A stretch of DNA of 64,000 bases, from positions 1-64,000 of the forward strand of contig JAFIEF010000003.1 in NCBI GenBank assembly GCA_020832655.1, written 5' to 3'. A model generated the notes under the pieces. The model saw only the letters and a list, made by a program, of their open reading frames with translations, was not told the DNA's origin and made no database searches. Shown in pieces: positions 27,952-37,901 of this stretch (the stretch's first letter is position 1; every line of letters begins with the position of its first letter). The position numbers were made by a program, and so were the translations under genes. This DNA comes from Paracoccaceae bacterium. Its GTDB lineage: Bacteria > Pseudomonadota > Alphaproteobacteria > Rhodobacterales > Rhodobacteraceae.

Positions 27952-30322
27952 TCCCGGACCCTTGCCTGCTATTTGTTGTTTCTGTTTCGCGGGGCGCTGT
28001 GGCCGCGCTGTCAAGGCGCGGCAGCCGGATCACCGCCATCGCGCCGTGATGCGCGCAGCCCTCGAAGACCGGCGCATCTTCCAGCCGCAGACTGCCGCCA
28101 TGCTCCTCGATGATCTTGCGCACGATCGACAGCCCCAGCCCGGTGCCTTCGGCGCGGGTGGTGACATATGGCTCGAACAGGCGCGCGCGATCTTCCGGCA
28201 GCCCGATACCATTATCGGCGATGGTGATGCACAATTCGCTGTCATCAGCGCTGAAGGCGATGCGCAACTGCGCCTCATAGTCATCAGACGCGCCGGAATT
28301 TCGATATGTTTCCGTAGCTTCACCGGCATTCTTGATCAGATTGGTGAAGGCTTGCGACATCATCGTGTCATCGACTGACACCACCACCGGGGCATCGGGC
28401 AGGGTGACAGAAAACTGCGCCGCGGGCTGGCCGGTTTCTTGCAGCAGAATGCAATCGCGCAGGATCTCGACCAGATCGTGGGGTCGCCGGTCGGGTTCGG
28501 GCATGCGCGCGAAGCGCGAGAATTCATCAACAATGCGCCGCAGATCATTGGTTTGGCGTACAATTACTGAAGTCAGCTCTGCCAGACTCTCGGCATCTTC
28601 TGCACCCAGCCGGCGCGCGAATTTGCGCTCGATGCGTTCGGCGGAAAGCTGGATCGGGGTCAGCGGGTTCTTGATTTCATGCGCGATACGGCGCGCGACA
28701 TCGCCCCAGGCGGCCATGCGCTGCGCGCTGACCAATTCGCTGACATCATCAAAGGCCACCACATAGCCTTCCAGCCGCCCGTCGCTGCGGCGCCTTTCGG
28801 CCATGCGCACCAGCACGGTTTCCAGCCGCCCCGAACGCGACAGGCGCACCTCTTCCTGAACCCGGCCCATATGCACCGGGCTGGATTGCAGCCGGTCCAG
28901 CAACGGGGCGAATTCGGGCACGGCCTTGGCCAGCGGCAGATCATGCACCTGCTGCGCAGAAATCTCGACCAGGGTTTCGGCGGATTTGTTGACGAAATCC
29001 ACCCGCCCCTTGGCATCCAGCCCGATCACCCCGGCAGTGACAGAGCCAAGCACCGAATCGAACAGCCGCCGCCGCGCCTCGATCTGGCGATTGGTGTCCA
29101 GCAACTCGTCACGCTGGCCCTTCAACTGCTGCGTCATCTGGTTGAACACCTGCCCGAGGAACGAAATCTCGTCATCGCCGCGCGCGACCTCGACCTGCAC
29201 ATCCAGATTGCCCTGCCCGACCCGTCCGGCGGCTTCGGCCAGCCGCCCCACCGGGCGCGCCAGCCTTTCGGCAAAGGACAGCCCCAGCCAGATCGCCGCC
29301 AATATCAGGATCAGCGCAAATCCCAGATAGAGGGCGGCGAACTGGAACAGAAGCTGGCCGCGATCCTGTTCAAGCTGCTGATAAAGCGCAACCGTTTCGC
29401 GGGTTTCATCCAGCAGCGAGAGGATCTCGCCATCGACCTCGCGCCCGACATACAGAAAGCGATCTACATCGCCCGGAAGTGCTACCAGCGCGCGAAACTC
29501 GTTATTGGGCCAATCCTCGATCACCACAATATCTTCGCGCGCGGCGTCCAGTGCGGCCTGATCGGGCGGGGTGAAGTTGAACCGGTAGGAACGTTCGCCC
29601 CGCGCGCGCAAATCGCCCTGCCCGTCGATAACAAAAGCCACACGCAGCCCGCGCTGAATCCCCGCCTGCCCTTCGGTCAGCAAATCGCGCAATTGCCCGT
29701 CATCCATGAAGGGAAAGAGCCGCCTTGCAGTTTCCAGAAACTCGGCCAGTTCGCGCGTGTCGCTGCGTAAATCGCGCTCCTGTTCGAACTGATACGCTTC
29801 CGCTGCGGCCAATGATGCGCCCACCACCCGCTGCACCCGGTCGGAAAACCACCCTTCCAGCCCCACATTCACGGTAATTGCCGCGAACACCGCGACGGTG
29901 ACAGTCGGCAGAAGGGCAATTGTGGCAAACAGCGCCGAGAGCCGCATATGCAGCTTGGAGCCAGCGGAGTCCGAGCGTCGCGCGGCGATCAGCCGCACCA
30001 CCCGCATCGCCACCAGCCCGGCCACAATCAGGATATAGACCAGATCGGCCAGCAGGATCAGGAACAGCCCGCGCGAATCGACCGTGCCACTCAGCGGGCC
30101 AAGCGCCAGCAGCGTCAGCAGCACAAGCCCGGGGCCAAGCAGCATCAGCATGATGGTTATGCCGGTTGCCACGCGCCGTTCGGAAATAGCGTCCAGCCCC
30201 GGCAGCCACCCCGCTTTGCGCCCTAATCCCAGTTCGGCCAAATCTTCACCACTGCGCTTGTTGCCGGTCCCGCCGATACCGGGCTGACCATCTGTGACAT
30301 TGCGGCCAGATTGCCACAGCAC
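27944..30322 (-). CDS. ntrY: Sensor histidine kinase NtrY
   Basis: NtrY is a membrane sensor kinase for NtrX. The 792-residue product has about three N-terminal membrane segments, a large periplasmic region (about 160-325), a further membrane helix, HAMP (about 355-410), PAS and HisKA with [14 protein letters not shown] (phospho-His near 548). The ATPase domain follows with NLIKNAGEA, DNGIGLP and GTGLGLSIV. The frame begins at a GTG (30322). It stays open upstream to the in-frame ntrC stop at 30383, so the start could be slightly different. No strong ribosome site is seen. Confidence 0.92.
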   Translation of the reverse strand: MLWQSGRNVTDGQPGIGGTGNKRSGEDLAELGLGRKAGWLPGLDAISERRVATGITIMLMLLGPGLVLLTLLALGPLSGTVDSRGLFLILLADLVYILIVAGLVAMRVVRLIAARRSDSAGSKLHMRLSALFATIALLPTVTVAVFAAITVNVGLEGWFSDRVQRVVGASLAAAEAYQFEQERDLRSDTRELAEFLETARRLFPFMDDGQLRDLLTEGQAGIQRGLRVAFVIDGQGDLRARGERSYRFNFTPPDQAALDAAREDIVVIEDWPNNEFRALVALPGDVDRFLYVGREVDGEILSLLDETRETVALYQQLEQDRGQLLFQFAALYLGFALILILAAIWLGLSFAERLARPVGRLAEAAGRVGQGNLDVQVEVARGDDEISFLGQVFNQMTQQLKGQRDELLDTNRQIEARRRLFDSVLGSVTAGVIGLDAKGRVDFVNKSAETLVEISAQQVHDLPLAKAVPEFAPLLDRLQSSPVHMGRVQEEVRLSRSGRLETVLVRMAERRRSDGRLEGYVVAFDDVSELVSAQRMAAWGDVARRIAHEIKNPLTPIQLSAERIERKFARRLGAEDAESLAELTSVIVRQTNDLRRIVDEFSRFARMPEPDRRPHDLVEILRDCILLQETGQPAAQFSVTLPDAPVVVSVDDTMMSQAFTNLIKNAGEATETYRNSGASDDYEAQLRIAFSADDSELCITIADNGIGLPEDRARLFEPYVTTRAEGTGLGLSIVRKIIEEHGGSLRLEDAPVFEGCAHHGAMAVIRLPRLDSAATAPRETETTNSRQGSGNE

Positions 30323-30382
30323 CTGTGACAGTTCTACATCAAAATCCAGTTTTATTTGCAGGGCAGGTCCGGCAATGCCGAA

Positions 30383-31780
30383 TCAGGCCAGTTTGCGTCG
30401 GCGCGACACCTCTATCCCCAGCTCGGTGATCTTCTTGCGCAGCGTGTTGCGATTGATCCCCAGCAGATCGGCGCAGCGCGCCTGATTGCCGCCCGTGGCC
30501 TCCAGCGCAATTTCCAGCAGCGGCTGCTCGATCTCGCGCAGAATGCGCCCATAGAGTCCCGGCGGGGGCAGTTCCTTGCCATGCAGGTCAAAATAGCGCT
30601 GCAAATGGCGCGCCACAGCTTCTGACAGGGTTTCGCCGCTGAAATTCGGCCCGACCACCGCATTGCTGGGCTGGGTTTTCAGTGCCTGATCCATTTCGTC
30701 GCGCGATATCACGGCCTCGACCCCGGTCAGCGTCAGGCGGCGCAGCATGTTGCGAAGCTGGCGCGCATTACCAGGCCATGAATAGCTGCGTACAAGTTCC
30801 AGCGCATCGGGGGATAGCTGCCGCTGGATCATGCCCTCATCGGCCGCCTGTGACAGGAAATGCTGCGCCAGAAGTTCCAGATCATCGACCCGTTCGCGCA
30901 GCGCAGGCACGTCCAGCGTGACCCCGCTAAGGCGGTAGAACAGATCCTCGCGCAGCGTGTTTTCGGCAAGCATCTTGGGCAGGTTGGGCTGCGCAGTGGC
31001 CATGATGCGCGGCCCGTCCTCGTCGATCCCGTCAAGCAGGCGCGTCATGCGGATCTGGGCTTCATCATCATGGTTGCCGATCTCGTCAAAGACCAGCGTG
31101 CCCCCGCGCACCCGCGACAGCAGGGCGCGCGGGCCGTCAACAGTGCGGAAATCCTCGGTGGTGGCAGTGATGAAAGGCTGGCCGCGCCGGTCCGACAGAT
31201 CATGCAGGGTGCGCGCGATCAGCGATTTCCCGGTGCCCGATTCGCCGATGATCAGCACCGGCATGGCGGCATTGATGATGCGCGCAATCAGCCGATACAG
31301 ATCCTGCATCACCGGCGTACGCCCGACCAGCGGCAGGCTTTCCATCGACACGATATCGCCGCGCGGCACGGGCGCGGCAGGCTTGGCAGGGGTTTCGCCA
31401 GAGGCCATCAGGCGGCGGTTTTTCATCGCCGCCCCGGCGCGTTTCAACAGATCGGGCAGATCGAAGGGCTTGGGCAGATAGTCATGCGCATCAACCTCAT
31501 TGGCCTGAATCGCGGTCATGATGGTGTTCTGCGCCGAAATCACGATCACCGGCAGATCGGGGCGTTGCTGGCTGATCTTGGGGATCATCTCTATGCCATT
31601 GCCATCGGGCATCATCACATCGGTGATGACCAGATCGCCCCGCCCCTCTTCAACCCAGCGCATCAGGGTTGTCAGGCTGGATGTCGCATGGACCTTGCAG
31701 CCCGCCCGCGTCAGCGCCTGTGTCAACACTGTGCGGATGGTTCGGTCATCATCAGCAACAAGGACGGTTCCGTCCATCAC
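30383..31780 (-). CDS. ntrC: Nitrogen regulation protein NtrC (Rhodobacter type)
   Basis: NtrC is the response regulator phosphorylated by NtrB under nitrogen limitation. It has a receiver domain with the acceptor Asp in [10 protein letters not shown] (about residue 53-54), an AAA+ domain with Walker [14 protein letters not shown] and a C-terminal Fis-type HTH ([20 protein letters not shown]). The central domain skips the GAFTGA loop entirely, going from [17 protein letters not shown] to [10 protein letters not shown]. This matches the known R. capsulatus NtrC that activates with sigma-70 polymerase. The start is GTG 31780 or ATG 31777, both overlapping the ntrB stop. Confidence 0.95.
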   Translation of the reverse strand: MMDGTVLVADDDRTIRTVLTQALTRAGCKVHATSSLTTLMRWVEEGRGDLVITDVMMPDGNGIEMIPKISQQRPDLPVIVISAQNTIMTAIQANEVDAHDYLPKPFDLPDLLKRAGAAMKNRRLMASGETPAKPAAPVPRGDIVSMESLPLVGRTPVMQDLYRLIARIINAAMPVLIIGESGTGKSLIARTLHDLSDRRGQPFITATTEDFRTVDGPRALLSRVRGGTLVFDEIGNHDDEAQIRMTRLLDGIDEDGPRIMATAQPNLPKMLAENTLREDLFYRLSGVTLDVPALRERVDDLELLAQHFLSQAADEGMIQRQLSPDALELVRSYSWPGNARQLRNMLRRLTLTGVEAVISRDEMDQALKTQPSNAVVGPNFSGETLSEAVARHLQRYFDLHGKELPPPGLYGRILREIEQPLLEIALEATGGNQARCADLLGINRNTLRKKITELGIEVSRRRKLA

Positions 31781-32871
31781 ATATCTCCTGCTGGAAGGGT
31801 ATTTATCGGCGCGCGCGGCAAGGACACGCGAAACACTGTTCGGCCAGGGCGGCTGTCAACGCTGATCCAGCCATTATGCGCGGAAAGGATCTTCGACACC
31901 AGCGCCAGGCCCAGCCCGGTGCCGTTCTCGCGCCCCGACACGAAGGGGTCAAAGATGTCGGCCGCAATCTCGGCTGGCAGGCCGGGGCCGTCATCCATGA
32001 TCTCGACATGGATGGGCAGGGCGATATCCTCGCCCGCCTGACCGCGCACGCGCAGGGATTGCTCGAAATAGGTCTTGATGCGGATGCGCCCGCCTTCGGG
32101 CTGCGCCTGGGCCGCATTCTTCAGAAGATTCTGGAACACCTGCAACAGCTGGTCCGGGTCCGCCCAAACCGGCGGCAGGGACGGGTCGTAATTGTCGCTG
32201 ATGCGCATATGCGCGGCAAAGCCCACCTGCGCCGAGCGCCGCGCCTGTTCCAGCACATCGTGAATATTGGTCGGCCCGCATTCGGGCGGGCGCTGATTGC
32301 CGAATTGTTCCACCTGATCGAGCAGTTTGACCACGCGCTGCGTTTCCGCCACGATCAGATCGGTCAGTTCGCGGTCTTCGCCGCTCAGCGACATCGACAG
32401 AAGCTGCGCCGCGCCGGTAATCCCGGCCAACGGGTTCTTGATTTCATGCGCCAACATCTGCGCCATGCCGATGGCTGTGCGCGCCGAATGGCGGATGCCG
32501 TCAGCCTGCCCCAGCTTGCCCGCAATCTCGCGCGGGTTGATCAGCAGCAGCACCAGTTCGGGGTTGTCCCCCATCAGCGCAAGCTGCAACGAGGCCAGCA
32601 CCGGCGCGCGCTCGGCGGGGCAAAGCTGCACATCATTGATGAAGACCGGGGCGCGGTTCGTCCGGCAACGCGAGATGGCCGCATCGATCAATGCCTCGAC
32701 CGTAACCATATCCGCGAAACTGCGCCCAATCACCGCGCGGCGCGACAGGCTGAGGAATTGTTCCGCGGCGGGGTTGCAATCGACCACACGCTCCTCGCCC
32801 TGTTGCAATCCGACCATGAAGGCAGGCACCGGCAAGGCAGCCCAGATCGCGCCTGTTGCTGGCGGGGTCAT
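31777..32871 (-). CDS. ntrB: Nitrogen sensor histidine kinase NtrB
   Basis: NtrB is the cytoplasmic kinase/phosphatase for NtrC, governed by PII proteins. The 364-residue protein has an N-terminal PAS domain (about 10-110), a HisKA region with [20 protein letters not shown] (phospho-His near 142) and an ATPase domain with [10 protein letters not shown] and GTGLGLALV. There is no membrane segment. Its ATG overlaps the dusB stop in an ATGA box (32868-32871), and its own stop overlaps the ntrC start, so dusB, ntrB and ntrC are tightly coupled. Confidence 0.95.
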   Translation of the reverse strand: MTPPATGAIWAALPVPAFMVGLQQGEERVVDCNPAAEQFLSLSRRAVIGRSFADMVTVEALIDAAISRCRTNRAPVFINDVQLCPAERAPVLASLQLALMGDNPELVLLLINPREIAGKLGQADGIRHSARTAIGMAQMLAHEIKNPLAGITGAAQLLSMSLSGEDRELTDLIVAETQRVVKLLDQVEQFGNQRPPECGPTNIHDVLEQARRSAQVGFAAHMRISDNYDPSLPPVWADPDQLLQVFQNLLKNAAQAQPEGGRIRIKTYFEQSLRVRGQAGEDIALPIHVEIMDDGPGLPAEIAADIFDPFVSGRENGTGLGLALVSKILSAHNGWISVDSRPGRTVFRVSLPRAPINTLPAGDM

Positions 32872-33920
32872 GCTGCAAGCCCCGCAGGCAGCGGGCGCGC
32901 CACCGGCACAAGGGCATCGGACAGGATGGCCAGCACCTCTTGCGGGTCGGTGGAGGTCTGCATCCGGCGGCGCAGCCTGTCGCAGCCCCCCGCAGCCTGT
33001 GCATACCAGCCCAGATGCTTGCGCGCGACCTTCATGCCAAGGGTTTCGCCGTAAAAGCCAAGCATGTCGAGATAATGCGCGGCGACCAGATCGGCCAGCG
33101 CGCTTCCCTGCGGTATTTCCGGCTGCGCGCCACCAAAGATTTCAGCGGCGACCTGCGCCAGAAGCCAGGGGCGGCCCTGTGCCCCGCGCCCGATCATCAC
33201 CCCCGCCGCGCCCGATTGCGCCAGCGCCTGCCGCGCGGATTGCGCGGATGTAATGTCGCCATTGGCCAGCACCGGCACACCGGCCTGCGCCACCACATCG
33301 CCAATCGCGGCCCAATCCGCCTGCCCCTTGTAGAACTGGCAGCGGGTGCGCCCGTGGATGGTGACCATCCGCACCCCGACACCCGCCGCGCGGCGCGCCA
33401 GCTGCGCGGCATTGCGGCTGTCATCATCCCAGCCCAGCCGGGTCTTGAGCGTCACCGGCACCGACACCGCGCCCACCACGGCCTCGATCAGGCGCAGCGC
33501 GTGATCGGGTTCGCGCATCAGCGCCGACCCCGACATGCCGCCCACGACCTTCTTGGCGGGGCAACCCATATTGATGTCGATCACCTGCGCGCCGCCATCT
33601 TCAACCATGCGCGCGGCCTCGGCCATCCAATGCGGGTCGCGGCCCGCAAGCTGCACTGCCGTACGCGCCTGCCCCAGCCCCAATTCCGCGCGCGCCCGAG
33701 CCCGGACCGAGGCCTTGGCCTGCACCATTTCCTGACTGGCGACCATTTCCGACACCACCAGCCCTGCGCCAAAGCTGGCCACAACCCGCCGGAACGGCAG
33801 ATCGGTGATCCCGGCCAGCGGCGCCAGCACCACAGGCGGCACGAGCACGATATCGTGCGCCCTGCCCTGCCCGGCTTTTGCCGGAAGTTTCAGTGAAGCT
33901 GTGTTCATGCCTGGTGTCAT
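32868..33920 (-). CDS. dusB: tRNA dihydrouridine synthase DusB (NifR3)
   Basis: DusB reduces uridine to dihydrouridine in tRNA using FMN and NADPH. The product is about 350 residues: APLAGITDLPFRR near the N-terminus, DINMGCPAKKVVGGMSGSAL with the catalytic Cys, HGRTRCQFYKG, and GDITS for FMN binding. A run of three possible starts exists (GTG 33932, ATG 33920, ATG 33908). I favour 33920, which has a GCAGG site. It heads the ntr operon, as nifR3 does in R. capsulatus, so operon control likely lies in 33921-34113. Confidence 0.93.
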   Translation of the reverse strand: MTPGMNTASLKLPAKAGQGRAHDIVLVPPVVLAPLAGITDLPFRRVVASFGAGLVVSEMVASQEMVQAKASVRARARAELGLGQARTAVQLAGRDPHWMAEAARMVEDGGAQVIDINMGCPAKKVVGGMSGSALMREPDHALRLIEAVVGAVSVPVTLKTRLGWDDDSRNAAQLARRAAGVGVRMVTIHGRTRCQFYKGQADWAAIGDVVAQAGVPVLANGDITSAQSARQALAQSGAAGVMIGRGAQGRPWLLAQVAAEIFGGAQPEIPQGSALADLVAAHYLDMLGFYGETLGMKVARKHLGWYAQAAGGCDRLRRRMQTSTDPQEVLAILSDALVPVARPLPAGLAA

Positions 33921-34113
33921 GCTGCCTGCCACATCTTGTTATCGCTGGGCATACACCCCTTTGCCCTGATCTGGCAAATGCCCGCCCTGCATGGATGACG
34001 CAAATTTCATCGTGTGCATAAAATTTAAGCACACCCATCGCGGGAAAGCGCGGATTGTCAGCGCCCCCTGCTTCGGCCTATAGCGGGGGAACTGCTATGC
34101 CAAAGGGGTCGCG
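33921..34113. promoter_or_regulatory. Divergent promoter region of dusB-ntrBC and ispDF, with a dyad
   Basis: The spacer between leftward dusB and rightward ispDF holds an AT-rich core. A 23-base dyad at 34012-34034 consists of GTGTGC and GCACAC arms around an 11-base A/T-only centre. A second shorter dyad (GATGA and TCATC) lies at 33994-34011. These look like operator or promoter elements for one or both operons. The binding protein cannot be named from sequence alone. Confidence 0.5.
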
Positions 34114-35265
34114 ATGAACCACGAAACCGCTGCCATCATCGTTGCTGCCGGGCGCGGCCTGCGCGCGGGCGGCGACTTGCCCAAGCAATGGCAGATGCTG
34201 GGCGGCAGGCCGGTTCTGGCGCATACGCTCGATGCGTTGCGCGCGGGCGGGATTGCGCGGCTGGTTGTGGTGCTGCACCCCGATGATATGGGCCGCGCGG
34301 CGAATTTGCCGCTGCATGGCGCGCAGCTTGTCGCGGGGGGTGAGAGCCGCAGCGCCTCTGTCCGCGCGGCGCTGGAGGCGCTGGCAGTTGACCCGCCGCA
34401 ACATGTGCTGATCCATGATGGCGCGCGCCCCTTTGTTCCCGCGCGGGTGATTGCGGCTATCTGTGCCGCGCTGAAAGACGCGCAAGCCGCCGCCCCGGCC
34501 CTGCCGGTAAGCGATGCGCTTTGGCGCGGGGTCGGTGGGCGGGTGCAAGCGTCGGTCCCGCGCGACGGGCTGTTTCGCGCGCAAACGCCGCAGGGCTTTG
34601 ATTTTGCCAGCATCCTTGCCGCCCACCGCGCCCATCGCGGCGCGGCTGCCGATGATGTCGAGGTCGCGCTGGCCGCCGGGATCAGCGTGCAGATCACCGA
34701 AGGGGCCGAGGATAATCTGAAGCTGACCTATCCCGCCGACTTCGCCCGCGCAGAGCGGTTCCTGCACGCCAAAAGGACGGACAGCATGGATGTAAGACTG
34801 GGCAATGGCTATGATGTCCACCGCTTCGGGCCGGGAGATGGGTGCTGGCTGTGTGGGGTATGGGTGCCGCATATGCGCAGCCTGCAAGGGCATTCCGATG
34901 CCGATGTCGGGCTGCATGCGCTGAGCGATGCGATCTATGGCGCGCTGGCTATGGGCGATATCGGGCAGCATTTCCCGCCCTCGGATCCGCAATGGAAGGG
35001 TGCCGCCAGCGACATCTTCCTGCGCCATGCGGTCACGCTGGCGACGGAGATGGGCTACCGTATCGGCAATTGCGATGTGACGCTGGTGTGCGAATTCCCC
35101 AAGATCGGCCCGCATGCAGGCGCAATGCGCGCCGCCGTGGCGGGGATCATGGGCGTTGATCAAGCCCGCATCAGCGTCAAGGCCACGACATCGGAAAGGC
35201 TGGGCTTTACCGGGCGCGAGGAAGGCATTGCCGCGCTGGCAACGGCCTGTCTGCTGAAAAATTAG
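34114..35265 (+). CDS. ispDF: Bifunctional IspD/IspF, MEP isoprenoid pathway
   Basis: This fused enzyme carries out the cytidylyltransferase step on MEP and the cyclisation to ME-cPP. The 383-residue product has an IspD half (about 1-222), with [13 protein letters not shown] at the N-terminus and [10 protein letters not shown]. The IspF half starts near [14 protein letters not shown], with [15 protein letters not shown] (metal ligands) and [15 protein letters not shown]. The fusion is common in alphaproteobacteria. AGGGG lies shortly before the ATG at 34114. pgpA follows 15 bases after its stop. Confidence 0.95.
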   Translation: MNHETAAIIVAAGRGLRAGGDLPKQWQMLGGRPVLAHTLDALRAGGIARLVVVLHPDDMGRAANLPLHGAQLVAGGESRSASVRAALEALAVDPPQHVLIHDGARPFVPARVIAAICAALKDAQAAAPALPVSDALWRGVGGRVQASVPRDGLFRAQTPQGFDFASILAAHRAHRGAAADDVEVALAAGISVQITEGAEDNLKLTYPADFARAERFLHAKRTDSMDVRLGNGYDVHRFGPGDGCWLCGVWVPHMRSLQGHSDADVGLHALSDAIYGALAMGDIGQHFPPSDPQWKGAASDIFLRHAVTLATEMGYRIGNCDVTLVCEFPKIGPHAGAMRAAVAGIMGVDQARISVKATTSERLGFTGREEGIAALATACLLKN

Positions 35266-35280
35266 GAAAGGAACAGAGGC

Positions 35281-35778
35281 ATGCCCCCAAGCAGAGTGAT
35301 CGCAACCTGGTTCGGCGCGGGTCTGCTGCGCCCGGCGCCGGGCACATGGGGCACGCTGGCGGCGCTGCCAGTGGCATGGGGCTTGCATCTGCTGGGCGGT
35401 TTCTGGCTGCTGGCGGCGGCAACTGTGGCGGTGTTCCTTCTGGGCTGGTGGGTGACGACCATCGAAACCCGCGGCCTTGATGACCCTGACCCGTCAGAGA
35501 TTGTCATCGACGAGGTGGCGGGGATGTGGCTGGCGCTGTGGCCGGTCTCGCTTGGGGCGATGATGCAGGGCGTGGCGATCACCGCACTCTGGCCCGGCTG
35601 GGTGGTGGCGTTTGTGGCGTTTCGCGCCTTCGACATCCTCAAACCCGGCCCGGTGGGCTGGGCCGACCGGCTGCACAGCCCGCTTGGGGTAATGCTTGAT
35701 GACATCATCGCCGGTGCCTTTGCCGCGCTGGTGGTGATTGCGCTGGCGCTGCTCGCGCATGGGGCAATGGGGCTGTGA
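35281..35778 (+). CDS. pgpA: Phosphatidylglycerophosphatase A
   Basis: PgpA dephosphorylates phosphatidylglycerol phosphate to phosphatidylglycerol in the inner membrane. The 165-residue protein has the family signatures TWFGAGLLRPAPGTWGTL (about 9-26) and DDPDPSEIVIDEVAGMW (about 66-82, acidic catalytic residues), plus about four hydrophobic segments. It is immediately downstream of ispDF, with an AGGAAAGGA-type ribosome site between them. Confidence 0.93.
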   Translation: MPPSRVIATWFGAGLLRPAPGTWGTLAALPVAWGLHLLGGFWLLAAATVAVFLLGWWVTTIETRGLDDPDPSEIVIDEVAGMWLALWPVSLGAMMQGVAITALWPGWVVAFVAFRAFDILKPGPVGWADRLHSPLGVMLDDIIAGAFAALVVIALALLAHGAMGL

Positions 35779-36251
35779 GCGCAGAGCAGCTTCTGGCCGC
35801 GGCGCGGCGCGCGGGCATCAGGATCGCGCTGGCCGAAAGCTGCACGGGCGGAATGATCTGCGCCGCGCTGACCGATATCGCCGGGTCGTCCGATGTCATT
35901 GAACGCGGCTTTGTCACCTATTCGAACCTTGCCAAGCAGCAGATGCTGGGGGTGCGGGCGGACACGCTGGCGCGCTTCGGGGCGGTGTCGGAACAGGTGG
36001 CGCGCGAAATGGCGCAGGGCGCGCTGGCGCATTCTGACGCGCAGCTTGCAGTGTCGGTCACAGGCATTGCCGGTCCCGGCGGGTCAGAGCACAAGCCCGA
36101 AGGGCGGGTCTGTTTCGGGCTGGCCGATGCGCGCGGGGTTCACAGCGAAACCGTGGAATTCGGGCCATTGGGCCGCGCCAGTGTGCGCGCGGCAAGCGTC
36201 GATCATGCGCTGGGGCTGTTGCTGCGCGCCTTGCGCGGGGATCAGCCGTAA
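35775..36251 (+). CDS. CinA-type nicotinamide-nucleotide amidase (PncC domain)
   Basis: The 158-residue protein is the stand-alone CinA C-terminal domain, which deamidates nicotinamide mononucleotide in NAD recycling. Signatures are ALAESCTGGMICAALTDIAGSS (about 18-39, catalytic Ser in ESCTGG), GFVTYSN and SVTGIAGPGG. The start is GTG (35775), overlapping the pgpA stop in a GTGA box. It overlaps the convergent START-domain gene by ten bases at the 3' ends. Confidence 0.9.
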   Translation: MSAEQLLAAARRAGIRIALAESCTGGMICAALTDIAGSSDVIERGFVTYSNLAKQQMLGVRADTLARFGAVSEQVAREMAQGALAHSDAQLAVSVTGIAGPGGSEHKPEGRVCFGLADARGVHSETVEFGPLGRASVRAASVDHALGLLLRALRGDQP

Positions 36252-36688
36252 AGCTGCTGCGCGCGCTGCTCAAACGCGCTGACAACGCGGTGCATGGCCT
36301 GGTCGAACACCACCCCGATCAGCTTTTGCAGCACCGGGTTCTTGAATTCGAAATCGACATGAAAGGTGACGATGCAGCCACCTTCCGGGGTATCCTTCAC
36401 CTGCCAGCGCGATTCCATATGGCGAAACGGGCCATCGATATAGCGCGTGTCGATAACCCCTTGCGCGGGGAAAAGCCGCACCCGGCTGCCGAATCTTTCG
36501 CGAAACACCTTGAAGGAAATCACCAAATCGGCATCGATCTCTTCCCCGCCCTCGATCGGGCGGCGCGCGCGGATGCGCGCAGCCGACGTCCAGGGCAGGA
36601 ATTCGGGATAGCGCGCGACATCGGCCACCAGATCGAAGATCTGTTGCGCGGTATAGGGCATGTGCCGGTTTTCATGATGTGTGGGCAT
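36242..36688 (-). CDS. Coq10/RatA-type START domain protein
   Basis: The 148-residue protein belongs to the Coq10/RatA polyketide-cyclase family. Signatures are MPYTAQQIFDLVADVARYPEFLPW near the N-terminus and a long C-terminal helix AMHRVVSAFEQRAQQLYG. In alphaproteobacteria the family is linked to ubiquinone handling, while RatA in E. coli was described as a toxin that blocks ribosome association. I favour the Coq10-like role. The start at 36688 (MPTHHENRHMPY) fits homologues. The frame upstream to 37294 is antisense to hpt and not coding. Confidence 0.85.
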   Translation of the reverse strand: MPTHHENRHMPYTAQQIFDLVADVARYPEFLPWTSAARIRARRPIEGGEEIDADLVISFKVFRERFGSRVRLFPAQGVIDTRYIDGPFRHMESRWQVKDTPEGGCIVTFHVDFEFKNPVLQKLIGVVFDQAMHRVVSAFEQRAQQLYG

Positions 36689-36751
36689 GTCTACGCTCTT
36701 TTCTGTGGCGCGCAGATGGCCTAAAATGTTCCGGGAAATCAAGGGGCCGAT

Positions 36752-37288
36752 ATGACGCAGAAAGCTTATGTCATCGATCAGATGATCAGCGCCAAGCAGA
36801 TCGCCGCGCGGGTCGAGGAACTGGCCGCAGAGATCACACAGGCCTATCGCGGCACCGAGAAGCTGGTCGTGGTGGGGTTGCTGCGCGGCTCTTTCGTGTT
36901 CATCGCCGACCTGGTGCGCGAGATCGATCTGCCGGTCGAGGTCGATTTTCTGGAAGCTTCCAGCTATGGCAATGCAACACAATCTTCGCGCGAGGTGCGC
37001 ATCCTGAAAGACCTGTCCGGCAAGATCGAAGGGCGCGATGTGCTGGTGGTCGAGGATATCGTCGATACCGGCTTTACGCTGCACCATGTGCTGCACATGC
37101 TGCTGGCACGAAACCCGGCGCGGCTCGAGGTTTGCGCGCTTCTGGACAAACCCTCGCGGCGCGAGGTTGACATCAAAGCCAGTTGGACAGGGTTTGAAAT
37201 TCCCGATGAATTTGTCGTGGGCTATGGCATTGATTACGCGCAGCGCAACCGCAATCTGCCCTATATCGGCAAGGTGCGATTCACATAA
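36752..37288 (+). CDS. hpt: Hypoxanthine phosphoribosyltransferase
   Basis: This enzyme salvages hypoxanthine, and often guanine, to nucleotides with PRPP. At 178 residues it has the PRPP-binding loop [14 protein letters not shown] (about 96-109), [13 protein letters not shown] near residue 45, SSYGN in the flexible loop and a C-terminal [16 protein letters not shown] segment. AAGGGG lies five to six bases before the ATG at 36752. Confidence 0.95.
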   Translation: MTQKAYVIDQMISAKQIAARVEELAAEITQAYRGTEKLVVVGLLRGSFVFIADLVREIDLPVEVDFLEASSYGNATQSSREVRILKDLSGKIEGRDVLVVEDIVDTGFTLHHVLHMLLARNPARLEVCALLDKPSRREVDIKASWTGFEIPDEFVVGYGIDYAQRNRNLPYIGKVRFT

Positions 37289-37292
37289 GGGC

Positions 37293-37316
37293 ATTCACGT
37301 ATCCGTGTGTGTGAAT
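37293..37316 (+). repeat. Short dyad after hpt
   Basis: ATTCAC (37293-37298) and GTGAAT (37311-37316) face each other over a 12-base centre and are followed by TTTG. It could be a weak terminator for hpt or an operator for the cytochrome gene that begins at 37370. Confidence 0.35.
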
Positions 37317-37369
37317 TTTGTCCGCCGCGTTCTAAGCTGTGGTGACGCAACAACACGGGAGCTAGATTA

Positions 37370-37825
37370 ATGTCTTTCAAAACAATTACCGCCGCCGCGA
37401 TTGCCGCCGTCATGGCCACAGGTGCAGTTGCCGATGAAAACCCCGCCATTGAGCAACGCCAAGGGCAGTTCAAGCTATATTCACACAATATTGCGGTGCT
37501 GGGCGGGATGGCGCAAGGCCGCATGGATTATGACGCAGGAATGGCGCAAACAGCGGCGGATAACCTGTTTCATGTAACCCGCCACGACCAGTCTCGCCTG
37601 TGGCCCGAAGGCACCGATTCCAGCGCATCCATGGCCACCCGCGCCAAGCCGGAAATCTGGGAAAATCTGGATGATTTCGTCGCCAAATTTGTCGCCTTGC
37701 AAAACGCCGCCGAAGCCTTGCAGGCCGTCGCCGGCGACGGGCTGGATGCCATGCGCGCAGGCGTTGGCCCCCTGAGTGGCACCTGTCAGGCCTGCCACGA
37801 ATCCTACCGCGAAGAAGCCAGCTGA
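37370..37825 (+). CDS. Cytochrome c' family protein
   Basis: This is a periplasmic monohaem cytochrome c' of about 151 residues. It has a cleavable signal (about 1-22, ending near AVADE), a four-helix-bundle pattern and the haem-binding motif CQACHESYR close to the C-terminus, as is typical of the family. Members bind nitric oxide and help protect against it, or shuttle electrons. GGGAG lies about nine bases before the ATG. The next gene is also a c-type cytochrome. Confidence 0.9.
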   Translation: MSFKTITAAAIAAVMATGAVADENPAIEQRQGQFKLYSHNIAVLGGMAQGRMDYDAGMAQTAADNLFHVTRHDQSRLWPEGTDSSASMATRAKPEIWENLDDFVAKFVALQNAAEALQAVAGDGLDAMRAGVGPLSGTCQACHESYREEAS

Positions 37826-37901
37826 TCCGCTGCTATTCTCTACGCCTGTTCCTGCGCGCCGCTTGCGCGCGGGACAGGTCGGTGGATGAAGGACAGAATC
37901 G

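Noticed and set aside
26617-28113. Plus-strand frame of 498 residues antisense to ntrX
   Set aside because: It lies wholly over the recognised ntrX and the end of ntrY and shows no domain.
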